NCBI RefSeq assembly: GCF_009455625.1
Contig: NZ_QPEQ01000002.1
Coordinates: forward strand, 620,001-684,000
Source of the DNA: Paraburkholderia bonniea
Lineage (GTDB): Bacteria; Pseudomonadota; Gammaproteobacteria; Burkholderiales; Burkholderiaceae
Direction: 5' to 3'
DNA: 64,000 nt
In this document: piece after piece, positions 1-8,570 of the stretch
Position numbering within the stretch: the stretch's first letter is position 1
Layout: every line of letters starts with the position of its first letter
Position numbers and translations under genes: made by a program
The notes under the pieces: model-generated
Databases searched by the model: none
The model's input: only the letters and a program-made list of their open reading frames with translations
What the model was told of the DNA's origin: nothing

Positions 1-502
1 TCGGGTTCAGCACGTACTCGTTATTGATATAGGCCACGCGCGCGGCGCCAACCGGGCCATTGAACGGCAAGCCAGAAACTGCGAGTGCCGCAGACGCGCC
101 GATCAGCGCAGGGATGTCAGCCGGCACTTCCGGGTTGATCGACATCACGTGAATCACCACCTGAACTTCGTTATAGAAGCCTTCAGGAAACAGCGGACGC
201 AACGGACGATCAATCAGACGGGAGGTAAGCGTTTCACCTTCCGAAGGGCGGCCTTCACGGCGAAAAAAACCACCAGGAATCTTGCCAGCCGAATAGGTTT
301 TCTCGAGGTAATCGACTGTCAGGGGGAAAAAATCCTGACCCGGCTTCGCGGTCCGCGCGCCAACCACGGTCGCCAGCACCACGGTGCCGTCGATATCAAC
401 CAGCACAGCACCACTTGCCTGACGGGCGATTTCACCCGTTTCGAGACGAACAGTTTGCTGCCCCCATTTAAATTCTTTAACGACCTTGTTGAACATTGAC
501 AT
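1..502 (-). CDS. pnp: Polyribonucleotide nucleotidyltransferase (PNPase), N-terminal part
   Basis: PNPase is the 3'-to-5' phosphorolytic exoribonuclease of RNA turnover and the degradosome. Only the first ~167 codons lie in the window; the gene runs off the left edge. The translation begins [16 protein letters not shown] and continues with the first RNase PH domain, including [19 protein letters not shown] and [19 protein letters not shown], which are hallmark PNPase segments. The start is set by an AGGAG at 508-512 five bases ahead of the ATG; a second in-frame ATG lies two codons later. It follows rpsO on the same strand, the usual proteobacterial order. Confidence 0.97.
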   Translation of the reverse strand, partial: MSMFNKVVKEFKWGQQTVRLETGEIARQASGAVLVDIDGTVVLATVVGARTAKPGQDFFPLTVDYLEKTYSAGKIPGGFFRREGRPSEGETLTSRLIDRPLRPLFPEGFYNEVQVVIHVMSINPEVPADIPALIGASAALAVSGLPFNGPVGAARVAYINNEYVLNP

Positions 503-591
503 TGTCACTCCTAGTTTTCGTTATGCCGCACTAACCACAAGCGGCGCGGCAACGCCATGACCGGTTCGACATGGGGAGAGGAGTGTTATGC

Positions 592-634
592 CATTCCAGA
601 GAAGCGCGCGAAACACACACGAACCGCTGGAATG
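592..634 (-). promoter_or_regulatory. Stem-loop in the pnp 5' leader
   Basis: An 8-bp perfect stem (CATTCCAG / CTGGAATG) encloses a 27-nt loop in the spacer between rpsO and pnp. In E. coli the pnp leader folds into a long stem cleaved by RNase III and then destabilised by PNPase itself. This stem is in the corresponding place, but the match is positional only and the function is inferred. Confidence 0.35.
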
Positions 635-664
635 ACACAAGCCTCTGCCCTGACGACCGGTTTT

Positions 665-693
665 ATTCTAGTGACCCGCCTTCAAGCCAACAC
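665..693 (-). promoter_or_regulatory. Possible pnp promoter
   Basis: A TAGAAT -10 hexamer (665-670) lies 17 bp from a poor -35 (GTGTTG, 688-693), downstream of the rpsO terminator and upstream of the pnp leader stem. A second promoter for pnp between rpsO and pnp is known in E. coli. Here the -35 is weak, so this is tentative. Confidence 0.3.
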
Positions 694-737
694 GCCTGAC
701 GGGCAATGAGCAGCGCACATCATGCGACGCACGCTGT

Positions 738-780
738 TTAAAAACAAAATGCCTGCATCAGTTAATACTGACACAGGCAT
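738..780 (-). terminator. Intrinsic terminator between rpsO and pnp
   Basis: Stem ATGCCTG/CAGGCAT (749-755, 774-780), extended by ATCAGT/ACTGA pairing inside, is followed on the minus strand by TTTTGTTTTT. It lies 20 bp past the rpsO stop, the position of the E. coli rpsO attenuating terminator, so it probably separates rpsO transcription partly from pnp. Confidence 0.8.
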
Positions 781-800
781 CTTGTTATAAAACGGTCCGG

Positions 801-1070
801 TTACTTACGCAGACCCAACTTCTCGATCAGTGCGCGATAACGATCAGCGTCCTTACCCTTCAGATAGTCGAGCAGCTTGCGACGACGGCTCACCATGCGC
901 AGCAGGCCGCGGCGGCTATGGTGATCTTTCGTGTGAGCTTTGAAGTGGACGGTGAGTTCGTTGATACGGGTCGTGAGCAACGCGACCTGTACTTCGGGAG
1001 ATCCGGTGTCGTTAGCTGCGCGAGCAAATTGCGCAACAACGTCAGATTTTTTGGTTTCAACAGCTGACAT
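801..1070 (-). CDS. rpsO: 30S ribosomal protein S15
   Basis: S15 binds 16S rRNA early in assembly of the small-subunit platform. The 89-residue product is full length and carries the conserved segments [32 protein letters not shown] and [10 protein letters not shown]. The ATG is preceded by AAGGAA. It lies upstream of pnp on the same strand with a terminator between them. S15 often represses its own mRNA, but no such structure was resolved here. Confidence 0.98.
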   Translation of the reverse strand: MSAVETKKSDVVAQFARAANDTGSPEVQVALLTTRINELTVHFKAHTKDHHSRRGLLRMVSRRRKLLDYLKGKDADRYRALIEKLGLRK

Positions 1071-1139
1071 ATACGTTCCTTTAAAACTAGACAGGCGGTC
1101 ACGGAAGAAAGGCCGTGCCGTGGATTACAACAAGGCGCG

Positions 1140-1145
1140 ATTGTA
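1140..1145 (-). promoter_or_regulatory. Extended -10 promoter element for rpsO
   Basis: TGC-TACAAT (hexamer at 1140-1145, minus strand) fits an extended -10 element 70 bp ahead of the rpsO start. No good -35 is present at 17 bp, which an extended -10 can tolerate. Confidence 0.4.
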
Positions 1146-1187
1146 GCACAGCCCAGGCTGGCTGCCACGCCCGGAAGGCGCATCGGT

Positions 1188-2468
1188 TCAAGGGCGTTTC
1201 ATGCGGCAGGTAGTAGGCAGCGCGCTTTGCTCTGCAGTAAGCGCCAGAACCGTACGAAAGCCGTAACCCGACCCTTCATTATCAAAACGCACGCTAGGCG
1301 TGCCGCGCCGGTCCATCTCCATCACATAAAGGGGTTGCATCAATTGGTGATCGCTAGCGCGCATCCAGGAGACATGAAAGCCGTTATCAAACTTCATACC
1401 TTCCAGCGCCCGGGCTACGGCTTCAGGCTGGGCACTACCCGCCCGTTCCAGCGCGGTGGCCAGCATCTGCACCAGCACATCAAGCCGCAGCACCGGGTAA
1501 TCATCTGAGGCAGCAGGAAAGCGCTGGCGAAAAGCCCCATACCACGCCGCCGATGCCTTGCCGTCAACATTCGGATGCCATTCAGCGACCGCGAGCACAC
1601 GTTTCACGCCCGCATCACCTAATGCCGCTGGCGCACCAAGGCTATTTCCATAAAAAGTGTAGAAGCGGGCAGTCAAACCCTGTTCCCGCGCTGCCTTGAC
1701 CAGAAGAGTCAGATCGCTGCCCCAGTTGCCCGTAACTACCGCATCTGCGCCACTCGCGCGGATCTTCGCAATATAAGGCGTGAAATCCTTGACCCGGCCG
1801 ACCGGATGAAACTCATCACCCACAATCGCAATATCAGGCCGGTGGCTTGCCAGCGCAGTGCGCGTGAGCGTACTAACATCGCGGCCAAAACTATAGGCCT
1901 GGTTCAGTAGATAAACCCGTTTGATCGACTGGTCGCGCTGAATCACATCTGCCAGCGCATCCGTGCGCATTCCGGCATGCGCGTCAAAACGGAAATGCCA
2001 GAAACTGCACATATCGTTTGTCAGTGCCGGATCTGCCGCTGAATAATTCAGAAACAGCATGCGCCGGGCGGGTTCGCGGGCGTTTTGCCGGTCAATGGCA
2101 CCCAGCAGCGCCATCGCAACAGCCGAGCTATTGCCCTGCAAGATGAAGCCAATATGCCGGTCGGCGGCGGCCCGGAGTTGCACCAGCGCTTCCTCCGCGC
2201 TGCCTTTGCTGTCCAGCGTCACCAGTTCAAGGGGATGCACGCCATCCGCCAGCTTCACACCGCCGCGAGCATTCACGCGCTCGATACCAAAACGCAGGCT
2301 GCGTTGCATCGCGTTACCGGCATTGGCAAACGGGCCCGACAACCCTTCAATCATCGCCAACTGAATCGGCTTGCCAGGCACTGCGCTAACCGCCTGCGCC
2401 GCACGTAAGGACAACGTGGACAGCACCACTACCGCGGCCATCACTCCGTAGCGCCATCTCATCGTCAT
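1188..2468 (-). CDS. ABC transporter periplasmic substrate-binding protein, branched-chain amino acid type
   Basis: The product resembles type I periplasmic-binding proteins of the Leu/Ile/Val-binding (peripla_BP_6) group: IQLAMIEGLSGPFANAGNAM near the N terminus, a KGSAEEALVQLRAAAD segment, and GDEFHPVGRVKDFTPYIAKI in the second lobe. The chosen ATG at 2468 has AGGAG five bases upstream and opens a clear signal peptide (basic start, then MAAVVVLSTLSL, then an Ala-rich cleavage zone), giving 426 residues; the frame is open 53 codons further upstream but without such support. No permease or ATPase genes adjoin it, so it works with components elsewhere or serves as a solitary receptor. The ligand is unknown. 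Confidence 0.85.
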   Translation of the reverse strand: MTMRWRYGVMAAVVVLSTLSLRAAQAVSAVPGKPIQLAMIEGLSGPFANAGNAMQRSLRFGIERVNARGGVKLADGVHPLELVTLDSKGSAEEALVQLRAAADRHIGFILQGNSSAVAMALLGAIDRQNAREPARRMLFLNYSAADPALTNDMCSFWHFRFDAHAGMRTDALADVIQRDQSIKRVYLLNQAYSFGRDVSTLTRTALASHRPDIAIVGDEFHPVGRVKDFTPYIAKIRASGADAVVTGNWGSDLTLLVKAAREQGLTARFYTFYGNSLGAPAALGDAGVKRVLAVAEWHPNVDGKASAAWYGAFRQRFPAASDDYPVLRLDVLVQMLATALERAGSAQPEAVARALEGMKFDNGFHVSWMRASDHQLMQPLYVMEMDRRGTPSVRFDNEGSGYGFRTVLALTAEQSALPTTCRMKRP

Positions 2469-2645
2469 CCTGGCTCCTGCCGAATTCGTCAAGACCGGGA
2501 TCATATCGGATGACCAGCGCGAGTGGCTCCGCCATGAATCCGCAAACGCCACTCCCACCAGCACATGCAATCGCTCTCGATTGGCCGTGTCAAAATAGCG
2601 CGGCTTCGAAGTACCCACTACCGTCAACCGCTACCAGAGGAATTC

Positions 2646-3179
2646 ATGCTGACACGCTTCTCGTCCGTGCTTTCACGCGTCTTTGCGCATCGTGCAGCAT
2701 TCGCCTGCGTGAGCGTCCTGGCCCTTGCAGGCTGCGCTCAGCCCTGGCAGAAATTCCAGCCGGGACAGGACCAGTCCACTATCGTCTCCGCCCTTGGCTC
2801 GCCGCGTGAAACCTACGATTTGCCCGACGGCGGCAAACGTCTCATGTGGCCCACCCAGCCCATGGGCGAAACCACCACCGCAGCCGACGTCGATGCTTCC
2901 GGCAAAATTCTGAACGTGCGCCAGGTGCTGCAACCCAACGAGTTTTATCGCGCGGTAATCGGCACATGGACTCGCAACGATGTACTGGTCAACTTTGGCC
3001 GCCCCGTCGAAACCTCGTATTTCCCATTAATGAAGCGAGAAGTCTGGACCTACCGTTATCTCGAAGACAACATCTGGTACATGATGTACAGCTTCTACTT
3101 CGATGACCAAGGTGTTCTTCGTCTCACACAAAAAACCCCCGACCCCTTGCACGACCCGGATCTTCGCGGGCTATTCTGA
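2646..3179 (+). CDS. BamE/SmpA-like outer membrane lipoprotein
   Basis: A 177-residue lipoprotein: a basic, hydrophobic leader ends in a lipobox LALAGC, with the lipidated Cys near residue 25, so the mature protein is expected in the outer membrane or periplasm. The next region (FQPGQDQSTIVSALGSP, then NDVLVNFGRPVE) has the repeated short fold typical of SmpA/OmlA (BamE-like) domains. The start is the ATG five bases after GAGG; upstream in-frame starts would abolish the lipoprotein signal. It transcribes away from the binding-protein gene and ends at a strong hairpin shared with convergent leuA. The exact role is unproven; true BamE is shorter. Confidence 0.75.
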   Translation: MLTRFSSVLSRVFAHRAAFACVSVLALAGCAQPWQKFQPGQDQSTIVSALGSPRETYDLPDGGKRLMWPTQPMGETTTAADVDASGKILNVRQVLQPNEFYRAVIGTWTRNDVLVNFGRPVETSYFPLMKREVWTYRYLEDNIWYMMYSFYFDDQGVLRLTQKTPDPLHDPDLRGLF

Positions 3180-3194
3180 TTCTGCTGCGCCCTT

Positions 3195-3242
3195 AATGCA
3201 TGAAGCCCCATGTTCTGAACTGAACATGGGGCTTCATGCATT
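3195..3242. terminator. Bidirectional hairpin between convergent genes
   Basis: Two perfect 21-bp arms (3195-3215 and 3222-3242) enclose a 6-nt loop (TGAACT). It sits between the 3' ends of the lipoprotein gene (+) and leuA (-). T runs are short on both sides, so it may act as a terminator or a 3'-end stabiliser for both messages. Confidence 0.65.
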
Positions 3243-3313
3243 TCGGCCCAACTCGCTGACACGCGCACCTCACGATGCTGTGCCATCACACTGGGCGCGA
3301 TCTCCAAAAAAAC

Positions 3314-4861
3314 TCAGGAACGCTGAGGATTTAATTTTTCCGCGTGGGAATGCAACCGGTTCAACGCAGACAGATAAGCCTTGGCCGATGCCGCAATAAT
3401 ATCCGGGTCGGTGCCGATGCCGTTCACGATGCGCCCACACTTCGACAGCCGCACTGTGACTTCGCCCTGTGCCTGAGTGCCGGTTGTAATCGCATTCACC
3501 GAATACAGCAGCAATTCCGAGCCACTGCCCACTTCGGATTCAATCGCATTGAAAGTGGCATCAACCGGGCCATTGCCGCGCCCTTCGCCGGTCACCTCTT
3601 TGCCCTCGACCGAAAACACCATGCGAGCGTGCGGCAGTTCGCCAGTTTCAGAATGCTGTGCCAGCGAGACGAACTTGTAATGCTCCCGCTCCTGCGCTTC
3701 GGCTGATTCTTCCGACACGATTGAAAGAATGTCTTCGTCGAAAATTTCAGCCTTGCGATCAGCCAGTTCCTTGAAGCGCGCAAATGCGGCATTGAGATCG
3801 CCTTCGCTTTCCAGCGCGACGCCCAGCTCTTGCAAGCGCTGACGGAAAGCATTGCGGCCCGAGAGTTTGCCCAGCACAATTTTGTTCGCACTCCAGCCGA
3901 CATCTTCGGCTCGCATAATTTCGTAGGTGTCGCGCGCTTTCAGCACGCCATCCTGGTGAATCCCTGACGCGTGCGCAAACGCATTAGCTCCGACCACTGC
4001 CTTGTTAGGCTGCACTACAAAACCCGTGATTTGCGACACGAGCTTCGAAGCCGGCACGATATGCGTCGTATCAAGCCCGATATCGAGGCCGAAATAATCA
4101 CGGCGAGTTTTCACCGCCATCACGATTTCTTCAAGCGAGGTATTGCCCGCGCGCTCACCCAAGCCATTGATCGTGCACTCAACCTGACGCGCCCCGCCAA
4201 TCTGCACACCAGCCAGCGAGTTCGCCACAGCCATGCCCAAGTCGTTATGGCAATGCACCGAAAACACCGCCTTGTGCGAATTCGGCACACGTTCACGCAA
4301 AGTCTTCACCAGGTTGCCATACAGCTCCGGCACGCCATAGCCCACCGTATCGGTGATGTTGATGGTGGTCGCGCCTTCAGCGATTACGCCCTCCAGCACC
4401 CGGCACAAAAAGTCCATGTCTGAGCGGCTGCCGTCTTCTGGCGAGAACTCAATATCGTCGGTAAATTTGCGGGCAAACCGCACGGCGAGCTTCGCCTGTT
4501 CCAGCACCTGCTCGGGCGACATGCGCAACTTCTTTTCCATATGCAGCGCGGACGTCGCAATAAACGTATGAATGCGGAACTGGCCAGCGGGCTTCAACGC
4601 GTCAGCCGCGCGCTGGATGTCTTTGTCATTAGCGCGGGCGAGGGAGCACAACGTACTGTCTTTAATGATCGAAGCAATCGTGTGAATCGCATCGAAATCG
4701 CCATTGGAGCTGGCCGCGAAACCGGCTTCGATCACATCGACTTTCATCCGTTCGAGCTGTCGCGCGATCCGGATTTTTTCGTCTTTTGTCATGGATGCGC
4801 CAGGCGATTGCTCGCCGTCACGCAATGTTGTGTCAAATATGATCAGTTTGTTGTCGGCCAT
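3314..4861 (-). CDS. leuA: 2-isopropylmalate synthase
   Basis: Condenses acetyl-CoA with 2-oxoisovalerate, the committed step of leucine synthesis. The 515-residue protein begins with the HMGL-like catalytic barrel: [13 protein letters not shown] (residues 9-21), the metal-binding HCHNDLG near 205, and [13 protein letters not shown] near 235. The C-terminal third is the LeuA allosteric dimer domain that normally binds leucine. The start has AGGAG seven bases upstream. It is transcribed from its own promoter with a ~200-nt leader that encodes a Leu-rich peptide, so feedback inhibition and transcription attenuation probably combine. It lies downstream of pssA on the same strand, behind a terminator. 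Confidence 0.97.
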   Translation of the reverse strand: MADNKLIIFDTTLRDGEQSPGASMTKDEKIRIARQLERMKVDVIEAGFAASSNGDFDAIHTIASIIKDSTLCSLARANDKDIQRAADALKPAGQFRIHTFIATSALHMEKKLRMSPEQVLEQAKLAVRFARKFTDDIEFSPEDGSRSDMDFLCRVLEGVIAEGATTINITDTVGYGVPELYGNLVKTLRERVPNSHKAVFSVHCHNDLGMAVANSLAGVQIGGARQVECTINGLGERAGNTSLEEIVMAVKTRRDYFGLDIGLDTTHIVPASKLVSQITGFVVQPNKAVVGANAFAHASGIHQDGVLKARDTYEIMRAEDVGWSANKIVLGKLSGRNAFRQRLQELGVALESEGDLNAAFARFKELADRKAEIFDEDILSIVSEESAEAQEREHYKFVSLAQHSETGELPHARMVFSVEGKEVTGEGRGNGPVDATFNAIESEVGSGSELLLYSVNAITTGTQAQGEVTVRLSKCGRIVNGIGTDPDIIAASAKAYLSALNRLHSHAEKLNPQRS

Positions 4862-4916
4862 TTTAGGGCTCCTGGGGATTAATTAGATAGCGGGGATCGG
4901 AAAACGGAATTCGGGT

Positions 4917-4962
4917 GTCTGCGCCACCGCTGGCGACGCCACACAAAACGAACGAGGCAGAC
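4917..4962 (-). promoter_or_regulatory. Candidate mutually exclusive stems in the leuA leader
   Basis: After the leader-peptide stop, GTCTGC (4957-4962) can pair with GCAGAC (4917-4922), while the same downstream arm overlaps a compact hairpin CGCCA-GCGG-TGGCG and an outer GTGT/ACAC pair. Alternative pairing is what an attenuator needs. The following T tract is weak (CCGTTTTCC), so the terminator form is not certain. Confidence 0.4.
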
Positions 4963-4977
4963 GGAGGGCGAAAACGA

Positions 4978-5061
4978 TTAGCGCAGTAGGTGCGCTAGCG
5001 CTAGCGTGCATAGGGGTGCACGAGCGAGAAGGGGGAGGAAGGGGGACGTGAAAATAAACAT
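4978..5061 (-). CDS. leuA leader peptide (27 residues, 8 leucines)
   Basis: A 28-codon frame runs from the ATG at 5061 to a TAA at 4978-4980. It starts MFIFTSPFLPLLA and ends TLALAHLLR. Leucine occupies 8 of 27 positions, 4 of them the CTA codon that is rare in GC-rich genomes, clustered just before the stop. That is the design of a ribosome-stalling attenuator peptide for a leucine gene. The ATG begins only 7 nt beyond the -10 element, so translation would be leaderless or nearly so; no Shine-Dalgarno site is possible. It ends 117 bp before leuA. The function is inferred from composition and position. Confidence 0.7.
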   Translation of the reverse strand: MFIFTSPFLPLLARAPLCTLALAHLLR

Positions 5062-5068
5062 GCCGGCG

Positions 5069-5097
5069 ACTATAGCGACATTCGACCATTAGCGCAA
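5069..5097 (-). promoter_or_regulatory. leuA promoter
   Basis: TTGCGC (-35, 5092-5097) and TATAGT (-10, 5069-5074) are separated by exactly 17 bp, a good sigma-70 type promoter. Predicted initiation is around 5061-5063, i.e. at the ATG of the leader peptide. Confidence 0.75.
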
Positions 5098-5113
5098 TTA
5101 GTGCAATTAGTGC
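5087..5113 (-). repeat. Three 9-bp direct repeats overlapping the leuA -35
   Basis: On the minus strand GCACTAATT occurs twice in tandem, followed by the variant GCGCTAATG, which contains part of the -35 element. Such a row of half-sites at a -35 could be an operator, or merely one of the short tandem duplications seen across this window. Confidence 0.6.
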
Positions 5114-5165
5114 AAATGCACCTGTGGGCGCAGCGCGCAACATGCCGCGCCCACATAAATCTTTC

Positions 5166-5199
5166 AAAAAAATGACATGACGCTCAGAACCAGCCGTCA
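5166..5199 (-). terminator. pssA terminator
   Basis: Stem TGACG-(G)-CT / AG-CGTCA with a 7-nt loop overlaps the pssA stop codon and is followed closely on the minus strand by seven Ts (5166-5172). It separates pssA from the leuA promoter. Confidence 0.55.
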
Positions 5200-6066
5200 G
5201 GACAACCGCTGCACCGAGCGCGCCGGATTGGCCCGTCCACGCACCGCCTGATAAGCCCAGAAAACGTAGCCCGAAAAACCATACAGCACGAACAGGCCAA
5301 ACAGCATCAGCGGAGGATCGGATGACACCAGCACGAACGCCACCACTACCAGCAAAATCGCCGCGAACGGCACGCGATGCCGCACATCCAGAGCCTTGCC
5401 GCTATAAAACGGAGCGTTTGAAACCATCGTGACACCCGCGTAGATGGTCAATGCAAACGCCACCCATGGCAACCAGACCAGTTTCAGTGGCACCCGGTTA
5501 TCGGTTGCGAGCCAGACAAAACCGGCAATCAGCGCAGCAGCAGCCGGGCTCGGCATGCCCTGAAAGAAACGTTTGTCGACCACGCCGATGTTCGTATTGA
5601 AGCGCGCCAGCCGTAGCGCAGCCCCCGAGCAGTAAACAAACGCTGCCAGCCAGCCCCAGCGGCCAAGATCTTTCAAAATCCACTCGTACATCACAAGCGC
5701 AGGTGCCACACCAAACGAAACCATGTCCGACAAGCTATCGAACTGCTCACCAAACGCGCTTTGGGTATTGGTCATACGTGCCACCCGGCCATCCATGCCG
5801 TCCAGCACCATGGCGACAAAAATTGCGATGGCTGCAATTTCAAAACGCACATTCATCGCCTGGACCACAGCGAAAAAACCGCAAAACAACGCCGCCGTGG
5901 TGAAGGCATTCGGCAACAGATAAATCCCGCGCTTGCGCAACATCTGCTGCCGCGCGGCGCGGCGGCTTTCTCCGCCAGGATCTTGCACCGCTGGTTTGTT
6001 GCGCCGGAAAGAACGGGGCAACGGCGCATGGCTATTGCGCGGGCGACGCGGTTTAAGTGCGGCCAT
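5197..6066 (-). CDS. pssA: CDP-diacylglycerol-serine O-phosphatidyltransferase (phosphatidylserine synthase)
   Basis: Makes phosphatidylserine from CDP-diacylglycerol and serine in the inner membrane. The 289-residue protein carries the full CDP-alcohol phosphotransferase motif: D89, D92-G93, A96-R97, G106, D110 and D114 in the required spacing. Several hydrophobic membrane segments follow, and a basic N-terminal tail of about 45 residues precedes the first one. The ATG has a strong AAGGAGG five bases upstream. It lies 20 bp after psd, so the two consecutive enzymes of phosphatidylethanolamine synthesis are co-transcribed. It is a type II synthase, unlike the soluble E. coli enzyme. Confidence 0.95.
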   Translation of the reverse strand: MAALKPRRPRNSHAPLPRSFRRNKPAVQDPGGESRRAARQQMLRKRGIYLLPNAFTTAALFCGFFAVVQAMNVRFEIAAIAIFVAMVLDGMDGRVARMTNTQSAFGEQFDSLSDMVSFGVAPALVMYEWILKDLGRWGWLAAFVYCSGAALRLARFNTNIGVVDKRFFQGMPSPAAAALIAGFVWLATDNRVPLKLVWLPWVAFALTIYAGVTMVSNAPFYSGKALDVRHRVPFAAILLVVVAFVLVSSDPPLMLFGLFVLYGFSGYVFWAYQAVRGRANPARSVQRLS

Positions 6067-6086
6067 CGAAACCTCCTTGTGCCGCT

Positions 6087-6725
6087 TTACAGTTCAGCAA
6101 GAATGGTGGACGAAGCGGAAACCTTCTCGCCAATCGACACACGTGGACGGCTGCCTACCGGCAAATACACATCGACACGCGAACCGAAACGGATAAAGCC
6201 ATAACGTTGTCCGCGCGTGAGCGGTTCACCCGAGCGCACATAGCAAAGAATTCGGCGAGCGATCAGCCCAGCAATCTGCACGGAAGTTACGACAGTGCCA
6301 TCCGCCATTTCGATCACAACCGCATTGCGTTCGTTTTCGAGCGAGGCTTTATCAACCGCTGCATTCAGATACGCACCCGGAAAATACTCAATCTTCGAAA
6401 TCGCGCCATCCACCGGTGAGCGTTGCGAATGAACATTGAACACGTTCATGAACACGCTGATCTTGAGCGCTTCACGGTTGGCATAAGGATCGTGGGTAGT
6501 TTCGACGGCGACGATGCGGCCGTCAGCGGGGCTCAGGATGGCATTCGCCTGAGTGGGAATCGGACGCGGAGGATCACGAAAAAACTGAACGACGAACGCG
6601 AGCAGCAACCAGAACAGCCATGCCACGCCGAACCCCGCAACAGCATGAACCAGCAAGGCGATAACAGCTGCGACACCAATGAACGGCCAGCCTTCGCGCG
6701 CGATAATCGGATGAGGATAATTCAT
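6087..6725 (-). CDS. psd: Phosphatidylserine decarboxylase proenzyme, short type
   Basis: Decarboxylates phosphatidylserine to phosphatidylethanolamine. The 212-residue length from the ATG at 6725 fits the short Psd class; a longer frame exists upstream but lacks homology. Visible features are two N-terminal hydrophobic segments (residues 17-48), the conserved [10 protein letters not shown] (63-72), [16 protein letters not shown] (92-107) and the self-cleavage site G181-S182 within RFGSR, where the pyruvoyl group forms. It sits directly upstream of pssA on the same strand and after the ilvC terminator. Confidence 0.93.
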   Translation of the reverse strand: MNYPHPIIAREGWPFIGVAAVIALLVHAVAGFGVAWLFWLLLAFVVQFFRDPPRPIPTQANAILSPADGRIVAVETTHDPYANREALKISVFMNVFNVHSQRSPVDGAISKIEYFPGAYLNAAVDKASLENERNAVVIEMADGTVVTSVQIAGLIARRILCYVRSGEPLTRGQRYGFIRFGSRVDVYLPVGSRPRVSIGEKVSASSTILAEL

Positions 6726-6759
6726 GGATAGTTTCAGTCTTTTTAAAAAACCGTAGGAT

Positions 6760-6798
6760 AACAAAAGCCGTCCAGTGCTCAACACACATGGACGGCTT
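6760..6798 (-). terminator. ilvC terminator
   Basis: Perfect 10-bp stem AAGCCGTCCA / TGGACGGCTT (6765-6774, 6789-6798) followed on the minus strand by TTTTGTT. It closes the ilvB-ilvN-ilvC unit before psd. Confidence 0.75.
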
Positions 6799-6859
6799 CC
6801 TTGTGTCTACCCGGCGTGGCATAACGCCACAGCGGGCACGCCACCACGACAAATACGCG

Positions 6860-7894
<1,035 letters not shown>

Positions 7895-7918
7895 TTAAAG
7901 AAATTTAATCAAATAAAT

Positions 7919-7968
7919 CATGCTGGGTTCATGCTGGACAACAGCATGACCACAGTGGCAACCCACTG
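7919..7968 (-). other. Two hairpins in the ilvN-ilvC spacer
   Basis: CATGCTG-N5-CAGCATG (7930-7948) and CAGTGG-N4-CCACTG (7953-7968) are perfect stems in the spacer. CATGCTGG is also directly repeated 11 bp apart (7919-7940). No T tract follows, so processing or mRNA stabilisation is more likely than termination. Confidence 0.45.
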
Positions 7969-7983
7969 CGGCCAGCCATTGCC

Positions 7984-8475
7984 TTACACCTTCAGAATGC
8001 GCTCGCCGCGCCCGATGCCTGAACTGCCCGTGCGGACAGTTTCAAGAATCGCGGTGGCCTCAAGCCCTTCAATAAACGCATCAAGCTTGTTGCTAGCCCC
8101 TGTTAGCTCAATCGTGTAGGTCTTTTCGGTGACGTCAATGATGCGGCCCCGGAAAATATCCGCCATGCGCTTCATCTCTTCACGCTCTTTGCCAATTGCC
8201 CTGACCTTAATCAGCATCAGCTCGCGTTCGGTGTGAGCGCCTTCGGTCAGATCAACCACTTTCACCACCTCAATCAGGCGGTTCAAATGTTTGGTGATCT
8301 GTTCGATCACGTCGTCCGAGCCAATTGACACGATGGTCATCCGTGACAACGAATGATCTTCGGTTGGTGCCACCGTCAAGGTTTCAATGTTGTAGCCGCG
8401 TGCCGAAAACAGCCCAACGACGCGCGACAGCGCGCCCGGCTCGTTTTCCAGCAGAACGGAAATAATGTGTCTCAT
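7984..8475 (-). CDS. ilvN: Acetolactate synthase small (regulatory) subunit
   Basis: The regulatory partner of IlvB; it binds valine and confers feedback inhibition. The 163-residue protein starts with the ACT domain MRHIISVLLENEPGALSRVVGLFSARGYNIETLTVAPT, followed by the second domain ending GSSGIGRGERILKV. Length and both domains match the IlvH-type family. It lies 95 bp downstream of ilvB and upstream of ilvC, the common ilvBNC order. Confidence 0.97.
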   Translation of the reverse strand: MRHIISVLLENEPGALSRVVGLFSARGYNIETLTVAPTEDHSLSRMTIVSIGSDDVIEQITKHLNRLIEVVKVVDLTEGAHTERELMLIKVRAIGKEREEMKRMADIFRGRIIDVTEKTYTIELTGASNKLDAFIEGLEATAILETVRTGSSGIGRGERILKV

Positions 8476-8570
8476 GTTTCGCGTATCCCAATCCAGATGT
8501 CGATGTGCAGATGTATGCGGGCCTCGCTGCTGCGCACCTCATGCCACGGTGCGTGCAGCCAGAAACCGCG

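Noticed and set aside
4883..5167. A 94-codon minus-strand frame upstream of leuA
   Set aside because: It spans the leuA promoter, which argues against it, and has no ribosome site. The Leu-rich 27-codon frame in another register explains the region better.
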